6,468 nt of DNA from contig JAJYAS010000207.1 of assembly GCA_021779415.1 (NCBI GenBank), positions 1 through 6,468 on the forward strand. Direction: 5' to 3'. Position 1 is the stretch's first letter. Every line of letters begins with the position of its first letter. Of this stretch, positions 1 to 6,468 are shown piece after piece. Below the pieces are notes generated by a model. That model was not told where the DNA came from and ran no database searches. It saw only the letters and a program-made list of their open reading frames with translations. The stretch is from Bacillota bacterium. Lineage in GTDB: Bacteria > Bacillota_B > Desulfitobacteriia > Desulfitobacteriales > Desulfitobacteriaceae. A program made the position numbers and the translations under genes.

Positions 1-1
1 T

Positions 2-3000
2 CGATCTAAGGTCCGGCGTGAACGGATGGGACATATTATACTTGCTGCACCGGTATCTCATATCTGGTATTTTAAAGGGATTCCAAGCCGCATGGGATTA
101 CTGTTAGATATGTCCCCTCGAGCCCTGGAAAAAGTCCTGTATTTTGTCTCCTATATTGTGACAGATTCAGGCGATACATCCTTGATGAAGAAACAACTTC
201 TGACAGAAACGGAATATCGGGAATATCGAGAAAAATATGGGGATCGTTTCCAAGCAAGCATGGGAGCGGAAGCAGTTAAAGAGTTACTGGTAGAGATGGA
301 CTTAGATAAGCTCAATGATGAGTTGCGCTTGGAATTAAAAGAGGTCTCCGGTCAACGCAAGATACGGGCGATTCGTCGCCTTGAAGTTGTCGAGGCTTTC
401 AAGTCTTCAGGAAACCGTCCTGAGTGGATGATTATGGATGTTGTACCGGTAATCCCTCCGGAATTGCGACCAATGGTTCAGTTAGATGGGGGAAGATTTG
501 CAACATCTGACCTTAATGACCTTTATCGCAGAGTCATTAATCGAAATAATCGTCTTAAACGACTACTCGATTTGGGTGCACCCGATATTATCGTGAGAAA
601 CGAGAAACGGATGCTTCAAGAGGCAGTTGACGCCTTAATTGATAATGGACGTCGCGGACGCCCCGTTACGGGTCCGGGAAATCGCCCTCTTAAATCCTTA
701 AGTGATATGCTCAAAGGAAAACAGGGACGTTTCCGACAAAACCTGTTAGGAAAACGTGTCGATTATTCAGGGCGTTCTGTTATCGTGGTAGGACCGAATC
801 TTAAACTCCATCAATGTGGACTTCCCAAAGAAATGGCTTTGGAACTCTTTAAACCATTCGTCATGAAAAAACTGGTCAATGAGGGACACGCGCATAATAT
901 AAAAAGCGCTAAACGTATGGTTGAAAGAGTACGTCCAGAGGTATGGGATGTTCTCGAGGAAGTCATTACCGATCATCCCGTTCTTCTAAACCGTGCCCCA
1001 ACCCTACATCGCTTGGGTATTCAGGCCTTTGAGCCAATCTTAGTTGAGGGAAGGGCCTTACAGATTCACCCGTTGGTATGTACAGCGTATAATGCGGACT
1101 TTGACGGGGACCAAATGGCGGTTCACGTTCCGCTGTCGGCAGAAGCCCAATCGGAAGCAAGACTGTTAATGTTATCGGCGCACAATATTTTGAATCCCAA
1201 AGACGGGCGACCAGTAGCTACTCCAACCCAGGATATGGTCTTAGGATCCTATTATCTAACGATGGAGCGACCGGGTGCTTTTGGAGAGGGAAAAATATTT
1301 AAGGATTATGATGAAGCTGTTTTAGCGTATGATTCAAAAGCAGTTCACTTACAAGCTAACATACAAGTGAGAATTGCTGGCAAAATAAGGCGGACAACGG
1401 TTGGACGATTGATCTTCAATTCTGTCATTCCTCCTCAAATTGGCTACTTCAATGAGGTAGTCGGTAAAAAAGGTCTGGCAGACATTGTTGCCAAAACTTA
1501 CCGTAAGGCTGGATATGAAGCGACCGCTAACTTATTAGACGGGCTAAAGAGTCAGGGCTTTAAATTCTCGACCCGTGCGGGGATGACAGTCGGGTTAACA
1601 GATATTACCGTTCCAAAAGCTAAGACGGAAATCTTGGCAAATGCAGACATTGCAGTGGCTAAAACGGAACAACAATATCGTCGGGGCTTGATTACTAATG
1701 AAGAGCGCTATAATTTGGTCATCGATACATGGGCTAAAGCAACTAAAACTGTCACCCAGGCATTAATGGATACGCTGGATGAGTTTAACCCGGTCTACAT
1801 GATGGCGACATCTGGTGCGCGTGGTAATATTCAACAGCTGAGACAATTAGCAGGTATGCGGGGACTTATGGCGGATCCGTCGGGACGGACGATTGAGTTG
1901 CCCATTAAGGCAAATTTCCGTGAGGGATTAACGGTATTAGAGTACTTTATTTCTTCTCACGGTGCACGTAAAGGTCTGGCAGATACTGCTTTAAGAACAG
2001 CTGACTCTGGATATTTAACACGGCGGTTAGTCGATGTTTCTCAAGATGTGATTGTTCGCGAAGAAGATTGTGGAACCTTAACAGGAATTATGGTAGAGGA
2101 CATTAAAGACGGTCCGGAAATCATCGAACCTTTGGTCGATCGTCTGGTAGGACGTTTTGTTCTTGAAGATTTGCTCCATCCTAAGACTGGTGAAGTACTC
2201 GCGACACCGGATACAGAAATTACGGAAGAGCAAGCAATCGAGATTGCGGAGAATTATGATACAGCCATCATTCGTTCTGTTCTCACCTGCAAGTCACGCT
2301 ATGGTGTATGCAAGAAGTGTTACGGACGAAACTTGGCAACTGGCCGACCGGTAGAGATGGGCGAGGCAGTTGGAATCATTGCTGCACAATCGATTGGTGA
2401 GCCTGGAACTCAGCTGACAATGCGTACGTTCCATACGGGTGGGGTCGCTGGGGATGATATAACCCAAGGTCTTCCAAGGGTAGAAGAACTGTTCGAGGCC
2501 CGTAAACCGAAGGGGCAAGCGATCATTTCGGAAGCAATCGGTAAAGTATCCATCAGCGAAGTAAAGGGACGGCGTGAAGTCGATCTTTTGACGGATGCAG
2601 ATGAGCACATCATCTATACAATTCCCTATGGGTCGCGACTTTGTGTTAAAGAAGGACAGATGGTTGAAGCAGGGGATGAGTTAACAGAAGGAAGTATCAA
2701 TCCTCATGATATGCTCAAAGTCAAAGGTCAACGCGGAGTCCAAGTCTATCTATTAGGCGAAGTACAACGTGTATACCGACTCCAAGGGGTCGATATTAAC
2801 GACAAGCATATCGAAGTGATGGTTCGTCAAATGTTGCGCAAAGTTAAAATTGATGATGCTGGGGATACAACGTTACTTCCTGGCGGATTGATTGATGTCT
2901 TTGATTTTCAAGACGAAAACACACAGGCCATTACTGGTGGCGGGGAACCTGCAGTAGCACATCCGGTCCTTTTAGGGATTACAAAAGCTTCGCTGGCGAC

Positions 3001-3181
3001 CGATTCATTCCTTTCGGCTGCTTCTTTCCAAGAGACAACTCGTGTACTCACAGAAGCGGCGATCAAGGGAAAAGTGGATCCATTGCTGGGTCTGAAAGAA
3101 AATGTCATCATTGGCAAATTAATTCCTGCCGGAACGGGTATGTTAAGGTATCAAAATATCAAAACTTTGGAACCTAAATAA
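2..3181 (+). CDS. rpoC: DNA-directed RNA polymerase subunit beta' (5'-truncated by window edge)
   Basis: This is the largest catalytic subunit of RNA polymerase; with beta it forms the active-site cleft. The reading frame is open from base 2 and starts mid-protein ([11 protein letters not shown]...), so the ATG at 26 is an internal Met. By comparison with E. coli RpoC, roughly 90 N-terminal residues including the four-Cys zinc ribbon lie outside the window. Seen in order: the clamp/switch region [20 protein letters not shown] (about 713-790); the catalytic NADFDGDQM, whose three Mg-binding Asp codons are at 1097, 1103 and 1109; the bridge-helix region (about 1901-2047, [10 protein letters not shown]...[19 protein letters not shown]); the second zinc site with Cys codons at 2069, 2288, 2309 and 2318; and the trigger loop [10 protein letters not shown] (2414-2443). 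The C-terminus ends normally ([18 protein letters not shown]) at TAA 3179-3181. The 1059 visible residues plus the missing part fit the roughly 1150-1200 residues of Bacillota RpoC. rpoB is expected directly upstream. One oddity is Ile at codon 38-40, where GHIELA is usual. Confidence 0.99.
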   Translation, partial: RSKVRRERMGHIILAAPVSHIWYFKGIPSRMGLLLDMSPRALEKVLYFVSYIVTDSGDTSLMKKQLLTETEYREYREKYGDRFQASMGAEAVKELLVEMDLDKLNDELRLELKEVSGQRKIRAIRRLEVVEAFKSSGNRPEWMIMDVVPVIPPELRPMVQLDGGRFATSDLNDLYRRVINRNNRLKRLLDLGAPDIIVRNEKRMLQEAVDALIDNGRRGRPVTGPGNRPLKSLSDMLKGKQGRFRQNLLGKRVDYSGRSVIVVGPNLKLHQCGLPKEMALELFKPFVMKKLVNEGHAHNIKSAKRMVERVRPEVWDVLEEVITDHPVLLNRAPTLHRLGIQAFEPILVEGRALQIHPLVCTAYNADFDGDQMAVHVPLSAEAQSEARLLMLSAHNILNPKDGRPVATPTQDMVLGSYYLTMERPGAFGEGKIFKDYDEAVLAYDSKAVHLQANIQVRIAGKIRRTTVGRLIFNSVIPPQIGYFNEVVGKKGLADIVAKTYRKAGYEATANLLDGLKSQGFKFSTRAGMTVGLTDITVPKAKTEILANADIAVAKTEQQYRRGLITNEERYNLVIDTWAKATKTVTQALMDTLDEFNPVYMMATSGARGNIQQLRQLAGMRGLMADPSGRTIELPIKANFREGLTVLEYFISSHGARKGLADTALRTADSGYLTRRLVDVSQDVIVREEDCGTLTGIMVEDIKDGPEIIEPLVDRLVGRFVLEDLLHPKTGEVLATPDTEITEEQAIEIAENYDTAIIRSVLTCKSRYGVCKKCYGRNLATGRPVEMGEAVGIIAAQSIGEPGTQLTMRTFHTGGVAGDDITQGLPRVEELFEARKPKGQAIISEAIGKVSISEVKGRREVDLLTDADEHIIYTIPYGSRLCVKEGQMVEAGDELTEGSINPHDMLKVKGQRGVQVYLLGEVQRVYRLQGVDINDKHIEVMVRQMLRKVKIDDAGDTTLLPGGLIDVFDFQDENTQAITGGGEPAVAHPVLLGITKASLATDSFLSAASFQETTRVLTEAAIKGKVDPLLGLKENVIIGKLIPAGTGMLRYQNIKTLEPK

Positions 3182-3192
3182 GCCTCAATTTG

Positions 3193-3221
3193 TTGACATG
3201 AAAGACCTCAAATGCTAAACT
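3193..3221 (+). promoter_or_regulatory. Probable sigma-A promoter for the L7Ae-like/str genes
   Basis: A perfect -35 box TTGACA (3193-3198) is followed after exactly 17 bases by TAAACT (3216-3221), which matches the TATAAT consensus at 4 of 6 positions. It is preceded by TG plus one base (3213-3215), giving an extended -10. A start near 3228 would leave a leader of about 24 bases before the TTG codon. TACAAT at 3221-3226 matches better (5 of 6), but its 22-base spacing from the -35 is too long. The promoter begins 11 bases after the rpoC stop, and no terminator-like hairpin lies between, so the downstream genes can probably also be reached by read-through from rpoBC. This is a sequence-based prediction. 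Confidence 0.7.
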
Positions 3222-3235
3222 ACAATAGTGTGATT

Positions 3236-3254
3236 AGGAGGGGAAAGCATTTTG
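3236..3254 (+). promoter_or_regulatory. Ribosome binding site that selects a TTG start
   Basis: AGGAGGGG (3236-3243) is a strong Shine-Dalgarno sequence. No ATG is in frame near it. The in-frame TTG at 3252-3254 lies 8 bases after the last G of this run (10 after AGGAGG), while the next codon, GTG at 3255-3257, is 3 bases further. Spacing favours TTG, but GTG cannot be excluded, and the protein would differ by only one residue. Confidence 0.65.
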
Positions 3255-3509
3255 GTGCTTGATGAGTCCTTCAAACATGCCAAAAGTAAGACAGTTGGGT
3301 TAAAACAAACTCAACGGGCCCTAGAAAAAGGGCGGGTTAGATGTGTTTATGTGGCTAAAGATGCTGAGGCGCATGTCCTTCGACCTATTCTTGAATGGTG
3401 TGATCATCATCAGGTTGAACGCATTGAAATTCCAACCATGAAAGAGTTGGGAAAAGTGTGCGGAATCGAAGTTGGCACTGCTGTAGCGGCTATCTTAGAG
3501 GATTCATAG
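3252..3509 (+). CDS. ybxF: L7Ae/L30e/S12e-family RNA-binding protein (YbxF-like)
   Basis: This is a small single-domain protein of 85 residues, close to the 82 of Bacillus subtilis YbxF. Family members bind kink-turn RNA; YbxF is a ribosome-associated protein in B. subtilis, and its precise cellular role is not settled. The diagnostic motifs are visible: GLKQT at residues 16-20 followed by QRALEKG (the RNA-contacting turn and helix), then VYVAKDAEAH (residues 32-41), and the C-terminal LGKVCGIEVGTA (residues 66-77) that packs against the RNA loop. The start is taken as TTG because of Shine-Dalgarno spacing; the stop is TAG 3507-3509. The position between rpoC and rpsL is the usual one in Bacillota and supports the assignment over the related ylxQ, which sits in the nusA-infB region. 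It has its own upstream promoter and probably shares its transcript with rpsL-rpsG-fusA. There is no signal peptide or membrane segment, so it is a cytoplasmic protein. Confidence 0.93.
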   Translation: MVLDESFKHAKSKTVGLKQTQRALEKGRVRCVYVAKDAEAHVLRPILEWCDHHQVERIEIPTMKELGKVCGIEVGTAVAAILEDS

Positions 3510-3551
3510 ACCATCAGTCTAATAGTAATTGTACACATAAGAGCGGATTTT

Positions 3552-3586
3552 GGAATTGCTTGCAAAATGCTGCTGCAAGCAATTCC
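3552..3586 (+). promoter_or_regulatory. Perfect 13-bp inverted repeat / RNA hairpin in the rpsL leader
   Basis: The arms 3552-3564 (GGAATTGCTTGCA) and 3574-3586 (TGCAAGCAATTCC) are exact reverse complements, separated by a 9-base loop (3565-3573). In RNA this gives an uninterrupted 13-bp stem. It lies 42 bases after the L7Ae-like stop codon and ends 20 bases before the rpsL Shine-Dalgarno. The downstream sequence is T-rich but broken (TTGTATATTGATTT), so it is not a convincing intrinsic terminator. No promoter is visible after it, and full termination here would silence rpsL-rpsG-fusA. A partial attenuator, an mRNA processing or stability element, or a protein-binding hairpin are possible. 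The structure is seen directly; its function is unknown. Confidence 0.6.
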
Positions 3587-3621
3587 TTGTATATTGATTT
3601 CATTAGAAAGGAGGCGGAGAC

Positions 3622-4041
3622 ATGCCGACAATTAACCAACTGATTCGCAAAGGGCGTTCTTCGATCGAGCAAAAATCGACAGCTCCAGCGTTACAGTGGG
3701 GCTATAATTCTCTTAAACGTAAGCAATATCCATCAGGAGGATCCCCACAAAAACGAGGAGTTTGCACTAGGGTTTATACAACGACTCCTAAAAAACCAAA
3801 CTCTGCACTTCGGAAAGTAGCTCGTGTGCGTTTGACCAATGGGCTAGAAGTAACCACTTATATCCCAGGCATCGGACACAACTTGCAAGAGCACTCGGTA
3901 GTGCTTATCCGTGGCGGTCGTGTTAAAGACATCCCAGGTGTACGTTATCACGTTATTCGTGGAGCTTTGGATACAACTGCAGTTCAGAAGCGAGCACAAG
4001 GTCGCTCGAAATATGGTGCAAAACGACCGAAAAAAGCTTAA
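3622..4041 (+). CDS. rpsL: 30S ribosomal protein S12
   Basis: S12 sits at the decoding centre of the 30S subunit, contacts helices 18, 27 and 44 of 16S rRNA and helps control accuracy. The protein is 139 residues, near the 138 of B. subtilis S12 and longer than the 124 of E. coli. The extra length is about 14 residues between APAL (21-24) and SPQKRG (41-46), as is normal for Bacillota. Conserved blocks are [24 protein letters not shown] (42-65), [26 protein letters not shown] (85-110) and the basic tail [12 protein letters not shown]. Lys57 and Lys102 correspond to E. coli Lys42 and Lys87 (mature numbering), the classic streptomycin-resistance positions, and both are wild type. Asp103 is the residue methylthiolated by RimO in E. 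coli; whether that occurs here is unknown. The ATG at 3622 is 7 bases after AAAGGAGG (3607-3614). The stop is TAA 4039-4041. Confidence 0.99.
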   Translation: MPTINQLIRKGRSSIEQKSTAPALQWGYNSLKRKQYPSGGSPQKRGVCTRVYTTTPKKPNSALRKVARVRLTNGLEVTTYIPGIGHNLQEHSVVLIRGGRVKDIPGVRYHVIRGALDTTAVQKRAQGRSKYGAKRPKKA

Positions 4042-4055
4042 GGGTAACCTTGGGT
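4036..4055 (+). promoter_or_regulatory. Possible small GNRA-capped hairpin over the rpsL stop codon
   Basis: Bases 4036-4043 can pair with 4048-4055 around the loop GTAA (GUAA in RNA, a GNRA tetraloop). The inner four pairs are Watson-Crick (AAGG/CCTT); the outer four include three G-U wobbles. It covers the rpsL TAA and lies 21 bases before the rpsG Shine-Dalgarno. In E. coli, S7 represses its own operon by binding the rpsL-rpsG spacer, so a structured spacer is plausible. However, this stem is short and wobble-rich, the spacer is only 50 bases, and no homology to the E. coli site is claimed. It could be chance. Confidence 0.25.
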
Positions 4056-4091
4056 CGGATATCGGAAATGTGATACAAAGGAGGTAAAATT

Positions 4092-4562
4092 ATGCCACGT
4101 AAGGGATATGTCGCAAAACGAGAAGTTCTGCCTGATCCGATTTACAAGAACCAAATTCTGACAAAGTTTATTAATCAGATCATGTTAGATGGTAAAAAGG
4201 GAACGGCAGAGGCTATTTGCTATAGCGCTTTTAGCATGATTCAGGAAAAGTCTGGTAAAGACCCCCTTGAAGTCTTCTCTACGGCTCTGAAAAATGTTAT
4301 GCCGGTATTGGAAGTAAAGGCCCGCCGAGTGGGTGGAGCAAATTATCAAGTGCCCATTGAAGTGCGTGCAGAACGTCGCACGACACTTGGTCTTCGTTGG
4401 CTTGTTGCCCAGGCACGTAAGCGTGGAGAAAAAACTATGCAAGAAAAAATCGCTGGAGAGTTACTTGACGCCTCTAATAACACCGGTGGTTCAGTTAAGA
4501 AAAAAGACGATATGCATAAAATGGCTGAGGCAAATAAGGCTTTTGCGCATTACAAGTGGTAG
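4092..4562 (+). CDS. rpsG: 30S ribosomal protein S7
   Basis: S7 is a primary 16S rRNA-binding protein that nucleates assembly of the 30S head and lines the E site and mRNA exit. The 156-residue length is exactly typical of bacterial S7. Conserved features are the basic N-terminus [18 protein letters not shown] (1-18), [15 protein letters not shown] (26-40), the hairpin region [21 protein letters not shown] (72-92), [11 protein letters not shown] (94-104), and the C-terminal [33 protein letters not shown]. The ATG at 4092 is 7 bases after AAAGGAGG (4077-4084), and the stop is TAG 4560-4562. It follows rpsL after 50 bases and precedes fusA by 39 bases, the standard str-operon order. In E. coli, S7 is the feedback repressor of this operon; whether that applies here is not shown by the sequence. 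Confidence 0.99.
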   Translation: MPRKGYVAKREVLPDPIYKNQILTKFINQIMLDGKKGTAEAICYSAFSMIQEKSGKDPLEVFSTALKNVMPVLEVKARRVGGANYQVPIEVRAERRTTLGLRWLVAQARKRGEKTMQEKIAGELLDASNNTGGSVKKKDDMHKMAEANKAFAHYKW

Positions 4563-4586
4563 TATGAGGCACACTGATTTTGACAG

Positions 4587-4604
4587 AAAGGGGGATTCTC
4601 AGTG
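4587..4604 (+). promoter_or_regulatory. Ribosome binding site and GTG start of fusA
   Basis: AAAGGGGG (4587-4594) resembles the AAAGGAGG used for rpsL and rpsG, with one A changed to G that can still pair with U of the anti-Shine-Dalgarno as a wobble. The spacer to GTG 4602-4604 is 7 bases, the same as for the two upstream genes. Starting at this GTG gives the family-typical N-terminus (M)[22 protein letters not shown], so the non-ATG start is well supported. Confidence 0.85.
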
Positions 4605-6468
4605 GCAAGACAGTTTACACTAGAGAATACACGCAATATCGGGATCATGGCTCACATTGATGCAGGGAAAACAACGACAACCGAACGCATCCTATTTTAC
4701 ACTGGACGCGTGCACAAAATTGGCGAAGTTCATGATGGTGCTGCGACGATGGACTGGATGGTCCAAGAGCAAGAACGTGGAATTACCATTACTTCCGCGG
4801 CAACGACATGTCAATGGAGAAATAATCGTATTAACATTATTGACACACCAGGGCACGTGGACTTTACAGTAGAAGTTGAACGTTCTTTACGTGTACTAGA
4901 TGGTGCGGTGGCAGTGTTCTGTTCAGTCGGTGGCGTTGAGCCTCAATCAGAAACTGTTTGGCGTCAAGCGGATAAATACAAGGTACCGCGGATCGCTTTT
5001 ATTAACAAAATGGATCGATTGGGTGCTGATTTCTTTCGTGGAGTTTCCATGATTGCTGACCGGTTGGGTGCTAACCCTGTTCCAATCCAGTTGCCGATTG
5101 GTGTTGAGGAAAACTTCAAGGGGATTGTGGATCTCGTGACTATGACATCGACGGTTTATACGGATGACTTAGGTACAACCGAAGAACACAATGCAATCCC
5201 TGAAGATATGGTTGAATTAGCCAACAAGTATCGTGAGAAATTAGTTGAAGCAGTAGCAGAAACAAGTGAAGAACTCATGATGAATTATCTTGAAGGAATT
5301 GAACCTACCGAACAACAAATTCGTGACGGAATTCGCCGCGGAGTCATCGGAAACAAATTTATCCCGGTTATTTGTGGATCAGCTTTCAAAAACAAAGGTG
5401 TTCAACCCTTATTGGATGCAGTGGTTGAATACATGCCGTCTCCACTCGATGTTCCTCCGATCAATGGAATACATCCCGATACTGGAGCGGAAGATCACAG
5501 AACTGCATCGGATAGCGAACCTTTTGCTGCTTTAGCTTTTAAAATCATGGCTGACCCATTCGTGGGTAAACTCGCCTTTTTCAGGGTTTATTCTGGAGTG
5601 TTAGGCGCTGGTTCTTACGTCTACAACTCAACTAAAGGCAAGCGTGAACGCATTGGACGAATACTCCAAATGCACGCCAACCACCGTGAAGATATTCAAG
5701 AGGTGCGTTCGGGGGACATTGCTGCTGCAGTAGGATTGAAAGATACGACAACAGGGGATACCCTGTGTGATGAGAAAACCCCGATTATTCTTGAGAAAAT
5801 GGTGTTTCCTGAGCCAGTAATCGATGTAGCTATTGAGCCTAAGACGAAAGTCGACCAAGAAAAAATGGGTGGCGCATTAGCACGTCTAGCAGAAGAAGAT
5901 CCGACGTTTAGAATGCGAACGGATACGGAAACCGGGCAGACCATTATTGCTGGAATGGGCGAACTACATCTCGAGATTATCGTTGACCGTTTACAGCGGG
6001 AGTTCAAAGTACAATGTGACGTTGGACGTCCGCAAGTTGCCTACAAAGAAACCATACGGAAGACAGTCAAAGCCGAAGGAAAGTTTGTTCGTCAATCAGG
6101 TGGTCGTGGACAATATGGCCACTGCTGGATTGAACTAGAACCACTTGAACCCGGTAGCGGTTTCGAGTTCGTCAATAAAGTAGTCGGTGGGGTTATTCCT
6201 AGGGAATATATTAACCCGATTGGTGCTGGTATTGAAGAAGCGCTTCAAAATGGCATTCTTGCCGGATACCCTGTGCTTGACCTTCGTGCTACCGTCTATG
6301 ACGGTTCTTATCATGATGTTGACTCTTCGGAAATGGCCTTTAAGATTGCCGGATCCATGGCCTTTAAAGCCGGTGCCCTCAAGGCAGATCCTGCGATTAT
6401 TGAACCGGTCATGAAAGTTGAAGTAACTGTCCCTGAGGAATACATGGGTGATGTCATCGGTGATATTA
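4602..6468 (+). CDS. fusA: Translation elongation factor G (3'-truncated by window edge)
   Basis: EF-G is the GTPase that drives translocation of tRNAs and mRNA on the ribosome and, with ribosome recycling factor, splits post-termination ribosomes. The frame starts at GTG 4602 and stays open to the last base, giving 622 full codons of the roughly 690 usual; most of domain V is outside the window. GTPase motifs are intact: G1 AHIDAGKT (17-24), G2 [10 protein letters not shown] (59-68), G3 DTPGH (81-85, with catalytic His85), G4 NKMD (135-138) and G5 GSAF (259-262). Domain II starts near [26 protein letters not shown], and domain III contains [29 protein letters not shown]. Domain IV, which enters the decoding site, carries SGGRGQYGH (499-507). 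The close match to housekeeping EF-G, together with the position after rpsG, makes a tetracycline-resistance-type or second-copy paralogue unlikely. It is probably co-transcribed with rpsL and rpsG, and tuf is expected next. Confidence 0.99.
   Translation, partial: MARQFTLENTRNIGIMAHIDAGKTTTTERILFYTGRVHKIGEVHDGAATMDWMVQEQERGITITSAATTCQWRNNRINIIDTPGHVDFTVEVERSLRVLDGAVAVFCSVGGVEPQSETVWRQADKYKVPRIAFINKMDRLGADFFRGVSMIADRLGANPVPIQLPIGVEENFKGIVDLVTMTSTVYTDDLGTTEEHNAIPEDMVELANKYREKLVEAVAETSEELMMNYLEGIEPTEQQIRDGIRRGVIGNKFIPVICGSAFKNKGVQPLLDAVVEYMPSPLDVPPINGIHPDTGAEDHRTASDSEPFAALAFKIMADPFVGKLAFFRVYSGVLGAGSYVYNSTKGKRERIGRILQMHANHREDIQEVRSGDIAAAVGLKDTTTGDTLCDEKTPIILEKMVFPEPVIDVAIEPKTKVDQEKMGGALARLAEEDPTFRMRTDTETGQTIIAGMGELHLEIIVDRLQREFKVQCDVGRPQVAYKETIRKTVKAEGKFVRQSGGRGQYGHCWIELEPLEPGSGFEFVNKVVGGVIPREYINPIGAGIEEALQNGILAGYPVLDLRATVYDGSYHDVDSSEMAFKIAGSMAFKAGALKADPAIIEPVMKVEVTVPEEYMGDVIGDI

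Noticed and set aside
72..3117. Several minus-strand open frames of 60-104 codons and a plus-strand frame at 2157-2354 inside rpoC.
   Set aside because: All lie within the strongly conserved rpoC frame, their translations show no recognisable domains, and none was found to have a supporting ribosome binding site. They are shadows of the real gene.
3552..3586. The hairpin as a strong intrinsic terminator.
   Set aside because: The following sequence is interrupted by G and A, the stem is only about half GC, and no new promoter is seen before rpsL.
3590..3595. TATATT after the hairpin as a -10 box for a separate rpsL promoter.
   Set aside because: No -35 box lies at suitable spacing (TTGCAA at 3560 is 24 bases away) and there is no extended -10 TG in the right phase.
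3568..3636. A 22-codon frame starting at ATG 3568 in the hairpin loop and overlapping the start of rpsL, which might be a leader peptide.
   Set aside because: It has no Shine-Dalgarno, starts within the inverted repeat, and its composition shows no run of regulatory codons.
3458..3643. A plus-strand frame of 61 codons spanning the end of the L7Ae-like gene and the spacer.
   Set aside because: It overlaps the L7Ae-like gene and the rpsL start out of frame, has no good ribosome binding site, and its protein is unfamiliar.
4580..4621. TTGACA at 4580-4585 upstream of fusA as a possible promoter.
   Set aside because: There is no -10 box at 16-18 bases; the nearest candidate, TACACT at 4616, is 30 bases away and lies inside fusA.
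4185..6414. Short open frames on both strands inside rpsG and fusA, including plus-strand frames at 4657, 5290, 5947 and 6187.
   Set aside because: They overlap S7 and EF-G, whose motifs are continuous in one frame; the alternative translations are low-complexity or unfamiliar.
1..6468. Mobile elements, CRISPR arrays, tRNA or rRNA genes, defence or other accessory systems.
   Set aside because: The window is almost fully occupied by conserved housekeeping genes; no repeat array, transposase frame or RNA gene is visible in the short spacers.

Overview
The window is a compact, all-plus-strand stretch of core transcription and translation genes: the 3' part of rpoC, a small L7Ae-family RNA-binding protein gene (ybxF-like), rpsL (S12), rpsG (S7) and the 5' part of fusA (EF-G). 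This is the classic rpoBC / str-operon junction. The ybxF-like gene between rpoC and rpsL, the long S12 with an insertion after its N-terminal region, strong AAAGGAGG ribosome binding sites and moderate base composition point to a Bacillota (Firmicutes). The protein sequences look most like the Desulfitobacterium/Desulfosporosinus (Peptococcaceae-type) clostridia. The phylum is a confident inference; the family is a tentative one made from memory of the proteins, not from a search.

Layout: 2-3181 is rpoC, cut at its 5' end just after the N-terminal zinc ribbon. 3182-3251 is a short spacer with no terminator and a good sigma-A-type promoter. 3252-3509 is the L7Ae-like gene with a TTG start. 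3510-3621 is a 112-base spacer dominated by a perfect 13-bp inverted repeat. 3622-4041 is rpsL, 4092-4562 is rpsG, and 4602-6468 is fusA with a GTG start, cut by the window end after 622 codons. The next gene downstream in most relatives is tuf, and rpoB lies upstream.

The genes work together in making the RNA polymerase catalytic core and in ribosome function: S12 at the decoding centre, S7 as primary assembler of the 30S head, and EF-G for translocation. The spacer promoter probably lets the str part be transcribed independently of, and in addition to, read-through from rpoBC.

I looked for an undescribed system and did not find one: this is ordinary conserved housekeeping DNA. The only points worth a second look are the non-coding ones (the promoter, the perfect hairpin before rpsL, a small GNRA-capped hairpin at the rpsL stop) and one odd residue in RpoC.
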